NCBI GenBank assembly: GCA_023417785.1
Contig: JAEZEH010000145.1
Span: 62,001 to 126,000 of the forward strand
DNA from: Bacteroidota bacterium
GTDB taxonomy: Bacteria; Bacteroidota; Bacteroidia; Cytophagales; Cyclobacteriaceae
Length of the DNA stretch: 64,000 bases
Reading direction: 5' to 3'
The translations under genes and the position numbers were made by a program. How positions within the stretch are numbered: position 1 is the first letter of the stretch; every line of letters begins with the position of its first letter. This document shows positions 1-8,220 of the stretch, one piece after another. Under the pieces are notes generated by a model. The model was not told the origin of the DNA, made no database searches, and saw only the letters and a list, made by a program, of their open reading frames with translations.

Positions 1-2
1 AA

Positions 3-638
3 TCGTTGAAGTATGAGGCGTCTATGATCGAAATCGAGTTGAATAACCTGAAGTCGCAACTGAATCCGCATTTTATCTTCAATGCGCTGAACAGTATCCG
101 CGCGCTGGTAGATGAGAACCCGGTAAAATCAAAGCAGGCAATTAACCAGCTTTCGAATATCCTTCGAAATTCGCTCGCCACCGATAAAAAGGGCCTCACC
201 AGTTTTGATGCTGAATTAAAAATCGTACGCGATTATCTGGGCCTGGAAACTATCCGGTTTGAGGAAAGACTGAGAACAGAATTTGACGTGGATCCGCGGT
301 CGTCACAGTTTCTCGTTCCACCTTTGATGATCCAGACCCTGGTGGAGAATGGAATCAAGCACGGCATCTCCAAGCTCACCCGCGGGGGAACGGTTCAGGT
401 CAAAACTTTTGTTAAAGGAGAAAATCTTTATATTCAAATCCGGAACAGCGGCCAGTTAACGCAACCGCTCAAACGGGGGAAGTCCGGATTGGGAATAAAA
501 AACACAATTCAACGACTCAGGCTGATCTACGGCGAACACGCGTCGTTCCGAATTGTGAACGAAAACGATAATTTTGTGTTAACCGAATTAACAATTCCTC
601 AAAACAAGAACAATGAAAGCACTAATCGTGGACGATGA
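3..638 (+). CDS. Sensor histidine kinase, LytS/YehU type (5' truncated by window edge)
   Basis: This is the C-terminal part of a LytS-family sensor kinase. The reading frame is open from base 3, so the true start and any sensor or membrane segments lie left of the window. Visible is the His_kinase motif QLNPHFIFNALNSI with the phospho-accepting His, then an N-box (TLVENGIKHG) and a glycine-rich ATP-lid motif (GLGIKNTIQRL). In this family the kinase phosphorylates a LytTR-type regulator. The next gene is exactly that and overlaps the kinase end by 26 bp, so the two form one transcription unit. The signal sensed cannot be told from the visible part. Confidence 0.93.
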   Translation, partial: SLKYEASMIEIELNNLKSQLNPHFIFNALNSIRALVDENPVKSKQAINQLSNILRNSLATDKKGLTSFDAELKIVRDYLGLETIRFEERLRTEFDVDPRSSQFLVPPLMIQTLVENGIKHGISKLTRGGTVQVKTFVKGENLYIQIRNSGQLTQPLKRGKSGLGIKNTIQRLRLIYGEHASFRIVNENDNFVLTELTIPQNKNNESTNRGR

Positions 639-1335
639 GCGCCTGGCGCGTAAGGAACTGATAAAATTGCTGGAGGACCATCCTATGATCGAAGTCGTTG
701 GCGAAGCAATGAACCCGGACGAAGCGATTCAAATGATAAATGACCTGAACCCCGATTTGCTTTTTCTGGATATTCAGATGCCGGGCAAGACGGGGTTTCA
801 GCTTCTTGAGGAACTTGATTCGGTGCCGTTGGTAGTATTCACTACCGCTTATGACGAATTCGCTTTGAAAGCATTCGAGGTAAACGCCCTCGACTATCTG
901 CTCAAACCAATTCAACCGGAACGCCTGCTGGAAACCATCAGCAAACTTTCCGAGAAAGAAAGGGCCAAAACCGCGGCGATTCGCGGTCCGGAGAAGAAAC
1001 TCGGTCTCAATGATCAGGTCTTTGTGAAAGACGGAGATCGGTGCTGGTTTGTTAGTCTCTCAAACGTCCGCCTTTTTGAATCCGACGGAAATTATATCAA
1101 GGTATATTTCGACACTAACCGTCCCATGATCCATAAGTCACTCAATGCACTGGATGAGAAACTGGATGAAAGGGCGTTCTTCCGCGCCAGTCGTAAACAT
1201 ATCGTCAATCTCAGCTGGGTTGAAGGCATCGAGCCCTGGTTCAACGGCGGTCTTATGGTAAGATTGAAGGGGGGTGACAAGGTGGAGGTCAGCCGCAGAC
1301 AGGCCGCGAAGTTCAAAGATATGATGAGCTTATAG
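613..1335 (+). CDS. LytTR-family response regulator
   Basis: A 240-residue cytoplasmic DNA-binding regulator. Residues 1-120 are a receiver domain with acidic pair D7/D8, phospho-acceptor D53 in FLDIQMPG, the conserved T in FTTAYDEFA and K in LLKPIQ. Residues about 133-240 are a LytTR DNA-binding domain (FVKDGDRCWFV, ESDGNYIKVYF, FRASRKHIVNL). It is translationally overlapped with the kinase before it, which is its likely partner. Targets are unknown. The ATG at 613 is preceded by an A-rich stretch rather than a Shine-Dalgarno sequence, as is usual in Bacteroidota. Confidence 0.95.
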   Translation: MKALIVDDERLARKELIKLLEDHPMIEVVGEAMNPDEAIQMINDLNPDLLFLDIQMPGKTGFQLLEELDSVPLVVFTTAYDEFALKAFEVNALDYLLKPIQPERLLETISKLSEKERAKTAAIRGPEKKLGLNDQVFVKDGDRCWFVSLSNVRLFESDGNYIKVYFDTNRPMIHKSLNALDEKLDERAFFRASRKHIVNLSWVEGIEPWFNGGLMVRLKGGDKVEVSRRQAAKFKDMMSL

Positions 1336-1376
1336 GTGCTGAAGGGGCTTTTTTACGTCCCGTTTTATTTCAGCAC
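1336..1376. terminator. Convergent hairpin between LytTR and TerB-like genes
   Basis: GTGCTGAA (1336-1343) is perfectly repeated in inverse as TTCAGCAC (1369-1376). Inside it lies a second short pairing, GGGG (1344-1347) with TCCC (1358-1361), separated by a T-rich loop. The arms start directly after the stop of the LytTR gene, and the right arm contains the last codons of the minus-strand gene. It is probably a shared terminator for two convergent genes, although a clean T-tract after the stem is lacking. Confidence 0.5.
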
Positions 1377-1808
1377 AAGTTGAATCAGTTCCTGTTGCAC
1401 ATTCCAGTCTTTCGCAAGCTTCAGCATTGCCGTGGCTTCCATTTCGGTAACATAACCCTTGAGATTATTAGACTGCCAGACCATGTTGATTAGCTCAACA
1501 CGTTTTTCTTTTGAGTAATCTCCGATAAAGTCATTCAAGTACACGCGGGCGCGGTCAAATGCGGTGATATAGTCTGTTGAAATAAACTCCAGCGCCCATT
1601 GGTACTCCTCTTCAGCCTGGAGTTCCCGGGCAGTGTTGTCAAGATCCTTTTTTTCATCAACGTCGAGGCCATGATAATAGTATATCACCGCCTTGAGGAG
1701 CATGTACACACGTTTCTCTTCTTCTGATTTCACACCGTGACAATATAATGATCGAATTGCATATAATTTTACTGTGGTTTTGCACAAGCCTAAATCCTCG
1801 CTTCGCAC
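1365..1808 (-). CDS. TerB-like small helical protein, function unknown
   Basis: Up to 147 residues, soluble and almost entirely helical, with repeated acidic/aromatic helices (AVIYYYHGLDVDEKKDLDN, TDYITAFDRARVYLNDF, MEATAMLKLAKDW). The overall look resembles the tellurite-resistance TerB / DUF533 fold, but I see no decisive metal-binding motif. It lies 25 bp downstream of hemW on the same strand and may be co-transcribed with it. The start is uncertain: GTG at 1808 gives the longest form, and GTG at 1733 (VKSEEEKR) would remove 25 poorly conserved-looking residues. The function is unassigned. Confidence 0.65.
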   Translation of the reverse strand: MRSEDLGLCKTTVKLYAIRSLYCHGVKSEEEKRVYMLLKAVIYYYHGLDVDEKKDLDNTARELQAEEEYQWALEFISTDYITAFDRARVYLNDFIGDYSKEKRVELINMVWQSNNLKGYVTEMEATAMLKLAKDWNVQQELIQLVLK

Positions 1809-1833
1809 AACGACTAAAATACAAAAACTTCAT

Positions 1834-2967
1834 TCAGGTGATTGCGGTGACAAACAGGTCAGACGAAATTTTGTCTGCAATCATTTTCCCTTTTTTTGTA
1901 AGAACCAGATGCGTTTCCTTCAGTTCGGCCATGTGCTCATCTACGAGGCGTTGCACATAATGTCGATGGAGAGCTAACAGGTCGATATTGAACTCTTCTT
2001 TTATTTTGATCAGATCCGTCCCCCAGCTGGTGCGAAGGGTAGTGAGAAGATAGTCATTTATTTTATCCGCCACAGTGAGTACCTCTACCGTTGCAGGAAC
2101 AGCATCCCGGGCGAGTTCTTTAATGTATATGGCATTATTACTGATGTTTGCCTGGCGCGACACCAGATTATAGGAATGGGCTCCGGGGCCGACCCCGAGA
2201 TAAGGTACACCCTTCCAGTAAGAACTGTTGTGTTTCGAATAGTAGCCGGGCTTCGCGAAGTTCGAAATTTCATATTGTGCGTAGCCTTGGCTTTCGAGGG
2301 TCTCAATCAATTGAGCCAGCTGCTCCGCAGCATGGTCGTCGGTTGGAGCACTAATCTTTCCCCGGGCTGCCCACTTTCCAAAAACAGTTTTGTCTTCGAT
2401 GGTTAATGAGTAAGCCGAGATATGCTCAGGCGATAATTGTAACGCAGCTTTGATGTCGTTGGCGAAAATCGCCCCGGACTGGCCGGGAATAGCGTAAATC
2501 AGATCCAGGCTGATGTTGGAGAATCCTGCGTCGCGGGCATCGGGAATGCATCTCCATGCCGCGGTCCGGTCGTGCGCCCGGTTCAAAAACATAAGGATAG
2601 TATCATCGAAGGATTGAATTCCGATACTAAGTCGGTTAATGCCTGACGCCCTTAGCTCCCCCAATTTTGATACAGAAAGATCATCCGGATTTGCTTCAAG
2701 CGTTATTTCCGCGTCAGGCCGGACACTGAAAAGGGAATATGCTTCGTGGACCAGACCGGCAATTTCGTCTCCGGGCAAAAGTGAGGGTGTGCCGCCGCCG
2801 AAATAAATCGTTTCAACCGGTTCGTTAATATAGTCCGCCCTAAGCCTAAGTTCCTTTTGCAGGGCGTTCACCATTTCCCTTCGCTGGGAACGATTCGTAG
2901 AAAAATGGAAGTCGCAATAATGACATGCCTGTTTACAGAAAGGTATGTGAAAATAAATTCCGGCCAT
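1834..2967 (-). CDS. hemW: Radical SAM heme chaperone HemW (HemN-like)
   Basis: A radical SAM protein of 377 residues. The N-terminus MAGIYFHIPFCKQACHYCDF carries the CX3CX2C [4Fe-4S] cluster motif typical of HemW/HemN. It is followed by a glycine-rich SAM-binding stretch (TIYFGGGTPSLL) and the NRLSIGIQSFDD motif. The C-terminal third has the HemN_C layout (DYLLTTLRTSWG). It lacks the long N-terminal extension of true coproporphyrinogen oxidase HemN, so HemW, which transfers heme to respiratory proteins, is the better call. ATG at 2967 is chosen because it begins the conserved domain. Upstream in-frame codons would run through the divergent promoter region. Confidence 0.92.
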   Translation of the reverse strand: MAGIYFHIPFCKQACHYCDFHFSTNRSQRREMVNALQKELRLRADYINEPVETIYFGGGTPSLLPGDEIAGLVHEAYSLFSVRPDAEITLEANPDDLSVSKLGELRASGINRLSIGIQSFDDTILMFLNRAHDRTAAWRCIPDARDAGFSNISLDLIYAIPGQSGAIFANDIKAALQLSPEHISAYSLTIEDKTVFGKWAARGKISAPTDDHAAEQLAQLIETLESQGYAQYEISNFAKPGYYSKHNSSYWKGVPYLGVGPGAHSYNLVSRQANISNNAIYIKELARDAVPATVEVLTVADKINDYLLTTLRTSWGTDLIKIKEEFNIDLLALHRHYVQRLVDEHMAELKETHLVLTKKGKMIADKISSDLFVTAIT

Positions 2968-2976
2968 ATTTGGGAA

Positions 2977-2984
2977 CAAACTTA
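2977..2984 (-). promoter_or_regulatory. Candidate -7 element for hemW
   Basis: Read on the minus strand this is TAAGTTTG, a perfect TAnnTTTG match. It ends 9 nt before the hemW ATG at 2967, implying a very short or absent leader. No good TTTG -33 element is seen at the usual distance. Confidence 0.4.
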
Positions 2985-2989
2985 CAGTA

Positions 2990-3022
2990 TTTCGGATATA
3001 CGGCCAGTTTCTGATATTTTTG
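2990..3022 (+). promoter_or_regulatory. Candidate promoter for the DUF4271-hemD unit
   Basis: TTTC at 2990-2993, a 21-nt spacer, then a perfect TAttTTTG at 3015-3022, as expected for the Bacteroidota housekeeping sigma factor. The ATG of the membrane-protein gene is at 3032, so the transcript would be leaderless or nearly so. It faces the hemW promoter element, and the two share the 60-bp divergent region. Confidence 0.5.
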
Positions 3023-3031
3023 CCGTTCCTT

Positions 3032-4135
3032 ATGAACAATCTTTTCCTGATCTTGATTCTGGTCCTGACATTTTTTCAAAATGGTACCGGACTCGCGCAG
3101 CAGTTTCAGGTTAAACAGGATCTTAATTCTCAATGGCTTCATTATCATGAGGGAACGTTTGTTCCGTATAGGGAGCACCAGGTCACTACCGACGTTGTCT
3201 ACTTGCAGTTGGGGACACCGCGCTCCGGTGGGGACTATCTGGCCGTAACCGGCACTGAGGTCGTCAATGTGTTTGTAAATAACAATCTCGCTGCATCGGG
3301 AACCTACTTAATGCTTAATCTCGATAGTCTTTCCCGTGTGTTTTATTCACCACGTATCCATGTGGGCCTCCACCAGCATGGTTTGAGCGAGAAGACGGTC
3401 AGCACTTTTCTGGTTTCTGGTAATGAGAGACCCGCAGCAAAGGATGATAACATCTTCCGGCCCGCTTTCTTTTTCCGGGATTTCGCAATTCTGGCAGGGC
3501 TGTTACTAACGGCTTTGGCAGTAGTGATAATACGGCTTAACCCCAAACTCGCTTCTGATTATTTTTCTATAGGGAAAATGATTTCTCTCCGTGAAGATGA
3601 ATCGCAAATGCTCACGCGGATAGGCAATAGCACCAATGTTCTGTTTTATTTTTATTGCAGCCTGCTCCTTGGATATTTTTTTATGATCGTTTTCCGGTTT
3701 CTGCCTGACGACTATCGGGTGTCTTTGTACTTCCAGTCTGACTCGTTCTGGGGAGCGATGCTGCAGTGGTTGAAGCTTAGTTCAGTCATCCTTGTCGTGC
3801 TTATTACCAAGATCATTCTCATACTGAACCTGTCCTTTCTGTTCGGTATCGGCGAACTTGGAGGAATTCATTTTTTCAACTGGATAAGAATGATCGTGAT
3901 CTTTTTTGGCGTGCTTACCGCTGTTGTGTTTATTTATTTTGTCAGCCATGGATATGACCAAAACACACACGGGATGTTTCTAAAATTGGTTGTGGTACTC
4001 ACAGGTGCGTGGATGGTGTTGATATTTTTGAAACTCAGCGGCAGAGCCAATGCCTCAATGTTCCATTTATTTTCGTACATTTGTGCCACTGAAGTGATAC
4101 CCTTTCTTGTTATTATAAAGCTGCTGTACAATTAG
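3032..4135 (+). CDS. DUF4271 family integral membrane protein
   Basis: About 367 residues. It begins with a signal peptide (MNNLFLILILVLTFFQNGTGLAQ), followed by a roughly 130-residue extracytoplasmic region. The C-terminal half has several membrane segments (around ILAGLLLTALAVVII, YFYCSLLLGYFFMIVF, LSSVILVVLITKIILIL, MIVIFFGVLTAVVFIYF, VVLTGAWMVLIF, VIPFLVIIKLLY). This matches the Bacteroidota-restricted DUF4271 layout. No enzyme motif is visible. It sits directly upstream of hemD, a pairing common in this phylum. Start: ATG at 3032 precedes the signal peptide, and TTG at 3020 lies inside the predicted -7 element. Confidence 0.8.
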   Translation: MNNLFLILILVLTFFQNGTGLAQQFQVKQDLNSQWLHYHEGTFVPYREHQVTTDVVYLQLGTPRSGGDYLAVTGTEVVNVFVNNNLAASGTYLMLNLDSLSRVFYSPRIHVGLHQHGLSEKTVSTFLVSGNERPAAKDDNIFRPAFFFRDFAILAGLLLTALAVVIIRLNPKLASDYFSIGKMISLREDESQMLTRIGNSTNVLFYFYCSLLLGYFFMIVFRFLPDDYRVSLYFQSDSFWGAMLQWLKLSSVILVVLITKIILILNLSFLFGIGELGGIHFFNWIRMIVIFFGVLTAVVFIYFVSHGYDQNTHGMFLKLVVVLTGAWMVLIFLKLSGRANASMFHLFSYICATEVIPFLVIIKLLYN

Positions 4136-4157
4136 CTTGAATTGTTTACGTGTTGAT

Positions 4158-4934
4158 ATGAGTGAAATTGCTACTGACAGAATGCGAAAAGTCAAAAGTA
4201 TTCTGGTAACCCAAGAAGCGCCGTCAGACGCTAATTCCCCATACATTAAGCTGGCTGAAAAGTTTAACCTCAAAATAGACTTCAGACCGTTTATACAGGT
4301 TGAGCCAGTACCGGTCAAGGAATTCCGAAAACAAAAGATTGATATACTGAATCACACGGCTGTAATCTTCACGAGCCGCAACGCAGTCGATCACTTCTTC
4401 GCAATTTGTCAGGAGTTGAAACTGGAGATGCCGCCCGAAATGAAGTACTTCTGTATTTCAGAGCAAACTTCGAACTACCTCCAGAAGTACATCGTGATTC
4501 GAAAGCGGAAAATCTTTACAGGGCTAAAGACAGCCCAGGATCTGCTGGAGATCCTGAAGAAACACAAGAGCGAGAGATATCTTTTTCCATGCTCCGACAT
4601 CCGGAAGAACGATATCCCGGACTTTTTAAAGAACAACGGATACCAGTATACTGAGGCGGTAATCTATCATACCGTTGCCTCAGACTTGTCTGACCTCAAG
4701 GAAGTATTCTACGACATCCTTGCCTTTTTCAGCCCTTCGGGAATCAATTCCCTGCTTGTTAACTTCCCCGAGTTCAAACAAAACAATACCCGGATAGCTG
4801 CCTTCGGGCCGACCACCGCCCAGGCGGTGCGCGATGCGGGATTCATTCTTGATATTGAAGCTCCCCTTCCGAATGCCCCTTCGATGACGGGAGCCCTTGA
4901 ATTGTACATAAAAAAGGCAAACGGAATTAAATAA
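4158..4934 (+). CDS. hemD: Uroporphyrinogen-III synthase (HemD family)
   Basis: About 258 residues of a cytoplasmic HemD-like fold: two alpha/beta domains starting at KSILVTQEAP and FTSRNAVDHFF, with the typical C-terminal signatures FFSPSGINSLL and IAAFGPTTAQAVRDAGF. The enzyme cyclises hydroxymethylbilane with inversion of ring D to give uroporphyrinogen III, the precursor of heme and siroheme. HemD sequences diverge strongly, so the call rests on the SPSG and FGPTTA motifs plus length. ATG at 4158 is preferred over an earlier TTG at 4137 that abuts the upstream stop. It is probably co-transcribed with the DUF4271 gene and opposite the heme chaperone hemW. Confidence 0.87.
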   Translation: MSEIATDRMRKVKSILVTQEAPSDANSPYIKLAEKFNLKIDFRPFIQVEPVPVKEFRKQKIDILNHTAVIFTSRNAVDHFFAICQELKLEMPPEMKYFCISEQTSNYLQKYIVIRKRKIFTGLKTAQDLLEILKKHKSERYLFPCSDIRKNDIPDFLKNNGYQYTEAVIYHTVASDLSDLKEVFYDILAFFSPSGINSLLVNFPEFKQNNTRIAAFGPTTAQAVRDAGFILDIEAPLPNAPSMTGALELYIKKANGIK

Positions 4935-5055
4935 CGATTTCGGCTCCGCAATTTTTCAGTACATAACGTCAAATGGTTGAAGTCATTAGGAGCCCCTTTC
5001 TGCCTTAAATAACTGCTTCATTCATTGAATTTTAGAAAGTAGGCTATTTTATTAC

Positions 5056-5104
5056 ACTTTAAACGCATTTGTTGACAGTGTCGCAAAAAAGCGTTTACTT
5101 TAAA
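5056..5104 (+). promoter_or_regulatory. Repeat-flanked candidate promoter of porP-gldKLMN
   Basis: TAAACGC (5060-5066) and GCGTTTA (5091-5097) are perfect inverted repeats 24 nt apart. ACTTTAAA occurs directly repeated at 5056-5063 and 5097-5104. Between the arms are TTTG (5068-5071) and TTGACA (5072-5077). The right arm overlaps TACTTTAA (5096-5103), an imperfect -7 element. This looks like a promoter with an overlapping operator. The spacing is slightly long (24 nt) and the -7 match imperfect. Confidence 0.4.
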
Positions 5105-5124
5105 TCCTACTTTTTAATCTTTAA

Positions 5125-6075
5125 ATGCTGAAAAGGACTTTTTATACCATTCTGCTTTCCCTTGTTGGAACAGGCTTGTTTGCTCAGCAAGATGCGATCT
5201 TCACGCAGTACATGTTCAATAACCTGTACCTGACCCCGGCCTATGCAGGAGTTGATGGGATTACCCGGTTCACGGCGATTCACAGAAGTCAATGGCTGGG
5301 CTATGAAGCAAGCTTCGGCGATGGTGGTGCTCCGTCAACACAAATGATTTCCTTTAACACACCTATTCATAAACTTAAGAGCGGCGCTGGTCTTTATGTA
5401 TTGAATGACAGACTTGGCCCTGTGAATAATCTTGAGGCTCAGGTAAGCTATGCTTATCATCTCGGTATTAAAGAGTCGAAGCTGAGCTTCGGTGTTAAAG
5501 CGGGAATATATTCACAGTCGATAAACGGAGACCGATATCGTGCTATTCACAAAGATGATCCCCTGATCGTTTCAGGAAAGGAATCGCAGATCAGACCCGA
5601 CCTGGGCGTAGGCGTCTTTTATCGTTCAGAAAAATATTATGCAGGTGTTGGATTCAATCACATTCTCCGTTCGGAGTTTGATTACGGAATTGATCCGGCA
5701 AAAACAGCGCTCACAAATCATCTTAATATAACCGGCGGCTACTTCTATGAAGTGAGTTTTGATTTAAAATTGCAACTAAGTGGTGCAGTTCGTTCGGATC
5801 TAAATACCTCCCAGCTTGATTTTGCAGGCATTGCATACCACAAAGATACTATGTGGGGTGGTCTTGCGTTTAGACAGGGTGAAGCGTTGAGTATGATTCT
5901 GGGATACGCCCTGTTAAAAGACAAGTCGTTGAAAATCGGCTCTGCGGTGGATCTGGTCATCATTGACACTCAGGCGAAAGAGAATTTTTCTCTGGAGTTC
6001 ATGGTAATGTATGACTTGCCGGTAGTCGTCGGCCCGGGTAAAAAAGTCATTCGGACGCCCAGATACCGTCATTAA
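5125..6075 (+). CDS. PorP/SprF family outer-membrane protein (T9SS-associated)
   Basis: A 316-residue protein with signal peptide (MLKRTFYTILLSLVGTGLFA) followed by QQDAIFTQYMFNNLYLTPAYAG, the hallmark N-terminus of the PorP/SprF family. Alternating aromatic and small residues throughout suggest an outer-membrane beta-barrel. Family members bind the T9SS ring proteins and in some species anchor SprB-like adhesins or CTD-bearing cargo. Many paralogues exist per genome, but this copy is directly upstream of gldKLMN, as PorP is in the por operon of Porphyromonas, so a core T9SS role is likely. The C-terminus is basic (KKVIRTPRYRH). Confidence 0.92.
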   Translation: MLKRTFYTILLSLVGTGLFAQQDAIFTQYMFNNLYLTPAYAGVDGITRFTAIHRSQWLGYEASFGDGGAPSTQMISFNTPIHKLKSGAGLYVLNDRLGPVNNLEAQVSYAYHLGIKESKLSFGVKAGIYSQSINGDRYRAIHKDDPLIVSGKESQIRPDLGVGVFYRSEKYYAGVGFNHILRSEFDYGIDPAKTALTNHLNITGGYFYEVSFDLKLQLSGAVRSDLNTSQLDFAGIAYHKDTMWGGLAFRQGEALSMILGYALLKDKSLKIGSAVDLVIIDTQAKENFSLEFMVMYDLPVVVGPGKKVIRTPRYRH

Positions 6076-6199
6076 TCGACCGGGAATTCCATTTTTTATA
6101 TTTAATGTAGAATTTGAACCTAGTTTCCAAAAAAAGATAAGCGGAGAACTTTTAACTTTCGCGGCTCATAGTATAAGCATTTTGACAAACTGAAGAAGT

Positions 6200-7288
6200 A
6201 TGAATAAATCGGTTCTTTCTAAAGTAGTTTTAATCGTTGCAGGCGCTTTTGCCAGCAGTTGCGGCCTTCTGGGTCTCGGCGGTGGAGGCGGAGGTAATGA
6301 CCGCGGTGAGCTCGTTGGTGTTCAGGGCCGTGAAGGCTGGGTCATGACGGTTCCCTTTGGTATGGTACCCATTCCCGCCGGAACTTTCCATATGGGACAG
6401 GCCGACGAAGATCCTGCTTCGACTCAGATTAACTTCAACAAGCAGGTTACGATTGGTTCATTCTTCATGGATGATACCGAAATCACTAACAATGAGTATC
6501 GCCAGTTCACCAATTTCTTCCTGGTAGACAACGGTACCATTGAGGGTTTTGAAACACTCGATCCGGAGACCTTCCGCCAGAACTATTATCCCGATACAAC
6601 GGCCTGGGTACGCGACTTTGCACACCACATGGGTGACCCCGTTCAGGATTATTACTACTGGCACCCCGGTTATGATGATTATCCCGTGGTCGGTATCGAC
6701 TGGGATGCGGCAGTGTACTTCGGTCAATGGAGAACGGCTTACCTCAATGATTATCGTAAGAGCGTTGGCGACTTTCCGATGCCGGCATTCCGCCTGCCTT
6801 CTGAAGCAGAATGGGAATACGCAGCACGCGGCGGCCGCGACCTCGCCAAATATCCATGGGGTAACCCATATATCCGTAACTCCAAAGGCTGTATGCTGGC
6901 GAATTTCAAGCCGGGTCGTGGGAACTTTTACGATGACGGGTTTGCTTATACATCACCCGTTCAATCTTATTTCCCGAACGATTTTGGCCTGTTCGATATG
7001 GCTGGTAACGTGTCGGAATGGTGTCTTGATGACTTTAACCCGGCATCTGTTCCCACTGTATGGGACCTGAACCCGCAGTATATCGACCAGCGAACGAACC
7101 CCGAAAGCTCGCGCTATGATGATCGCGTACCTCCTAAGAAAGTGGTTCGCGGTGGTTCATGGAAAGACGTTGCGTATTACCTGGAAACAGGTACGAGAAC
7201 GTTCGAATTCAGAGACTCCACCCGTGCGTATATCGGTTTCCGTTGTGCGCTTACGCACCTCGGACGGTCTTCCGGTCAGGAATTTTAA
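6200..7288 (+). CDS. gldK: T9SS ring lipoprotein GldK (PorK)
   Basis: A 362-residue lipoprotein: signal peptide ending in lipobox ASSC with Cys21, then a glycine-rich linker and an FGE-sulfatase/SUMF1 domain (IPAGTFHMGQ, DDTEITNNEYRQF, PVVGIDWDAAVYF, FRLPSEAEWEYAARGG, DMAGNVSEWCLDDF, VVRGGSWKD, GFRCALTH). GldK with GldN forms the large periplasmic ring under the outer membrane that couples the motor GldLM to the T9SS translocon. In this family the SUMF1 fold is structural rather than catalytic. It is the first gene of the ordered gldK-L-M-N block. Confidence 0.96.
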   Translation: MNKSVLSKVVLIVAGAFASSCGLLGLGGGGGGNDRGELVGVQGREGWVMTVPFGMVPIPAGTFHMGQADEDPASTQINFNKQVTIGSFFMDDTEITNNEYRQFTNFFLVDNGTIEGFETLDPETFRQNYYPDTTAWVRDFAHHMGDPVQDYYYWHPGYDDYPVVGIDWDAAVYFGQWRTAYLNDYRKSVGDFPMPAFRLPSEAEWEYAARGGRDLAKYPWGNPYIRNSKGCMLANFKPGRGNFYDDGFAYTSPVQSYFPNDFGLFDMAGNVSEWCLDDFNPASVPTVWDLNPQYIDQRTNPESSRYDDRVPPKKVVRGGSWKDVAYYLETGTRTFEFRDSTRAYIGFRCALTHLGRSSGQEF

Positions 7289-7349
7289 GATTGAAAACTC
7301 TCTTGTATTTTTTAATATATCAAAAGGCAAAATTTAAACCATTACTACA

Positions 7350-8171
7350 ATGAGTAAGAAAAAAGGCGGATTTGTTGAACTACTCTACAAAACCATAATG
7401 CCAAAAGTTTATGGTATTGGTGCTGCAGTCGTTATCGTAGGTGCGTTATTCAAAATCCTTCACATCGAAGGTGCAGATTTGATGCTTATGATCGGTCTGT
7501 TGACTGAAGCAGCGATATTCTTCTTGAGTGCTTTTGAACCTCCTCATCAGGAGCTGGACTGGTCAAAGGTGTACCCTGAGCTTTCAGAAGACTACGAAGC
7601 ACCTGCTACTCCTACGAGGATTTCCAACAAAACCGGCGCTTCGTTGACACAACAACTTGATGTTTCTCTGGAGAAAGCCAAGATCGGTCCCGAACTGCTT
7701 GACAGCCTTGGAAAAGGTCTGACTAACCTGGCAGATTCAGCCAAGAAAATGGCGAACATCTCTGATGCAGCAGTAGCTACCAACGACTACGCGGTGAATG
7801 TAAAGAAAGCTTCTACCCAGTTGGTTGAAATGAACAAATCTTATGACGTTGCCATTAAGGCGGTTTCCAGCATGTCGGAAGCGTCGAAAGATGCAGGTGA
7901 ATACCATGCTCAGGTACAAAAAGTAACCAAGAATCTCCAGTCGCTGAACGCAGTTTACGAAATGGAGTTGAAAGACGCTGACAGCCATGTGAAGAACATG
8001 AACAAGTTCTACGAAAGTCTTACCGGTGCGATGAACGGTCTTTCTAAAGTAGGAGAAAACACGACGAAGTTTACAAGTGAACTCGGTAAGCTTACTGATA
8101 ACCTGACTTCCCTTAACAAAGTTTACGGAAGCATGCTTACCGCAATGAAAGGCGGAGGACAACAGGCTTAA
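7350..8171 (+). CDS. gldL: T9SS/gliding motor protein GldL (PorL)
   Basis: 273 residues. Two closely spaced inner-membrane helices at about residues 19-37 and 43-61 (VYGIGAAVVIVGALFKILHI, DLMLMIGLLTEAAIFFLSAF) include the family glutamate in the second helix (TEAAIFF), thought to conduct protons. They are followed by a cytoplasmic, coiled-coil-rich tail with repeated serine/asparagine heptads. GldL forms a pentamer around two GldM chains and is the proton-driven rotary motor for secretion and gliding. It is followed after 49 bp by gldM. Confidence 0.96.
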   Translation: MSKKKGGFVELLYKTIMPKVYGIGAAVVIVGALFKILHIEGADLMLMIGLLTEAAIFFLSAFEPPHQELDWSKVYPELSEDYEAPATPTRISNKTGASLTQQLDVSLEKAKIGPELLDSLGKGLTNLADSAKKMANISDAAVATNDYAVNVKKASTQLVEMNKSYDVAIKAVSSMSEASKDAGEYHAQVQKVTKNLQSLNAVYEMELKDADSHVKNMNKFYESLTGAMNGLSKVGENTTKFTSELGKLTDNLTSLNKVYGSMLTAMKGGGQQA

Positions 8172-8220
8172 TTGATAATTTTAGAGTGATAATACCGTTT
8201 AAAAATATAAAAGATTAAAC

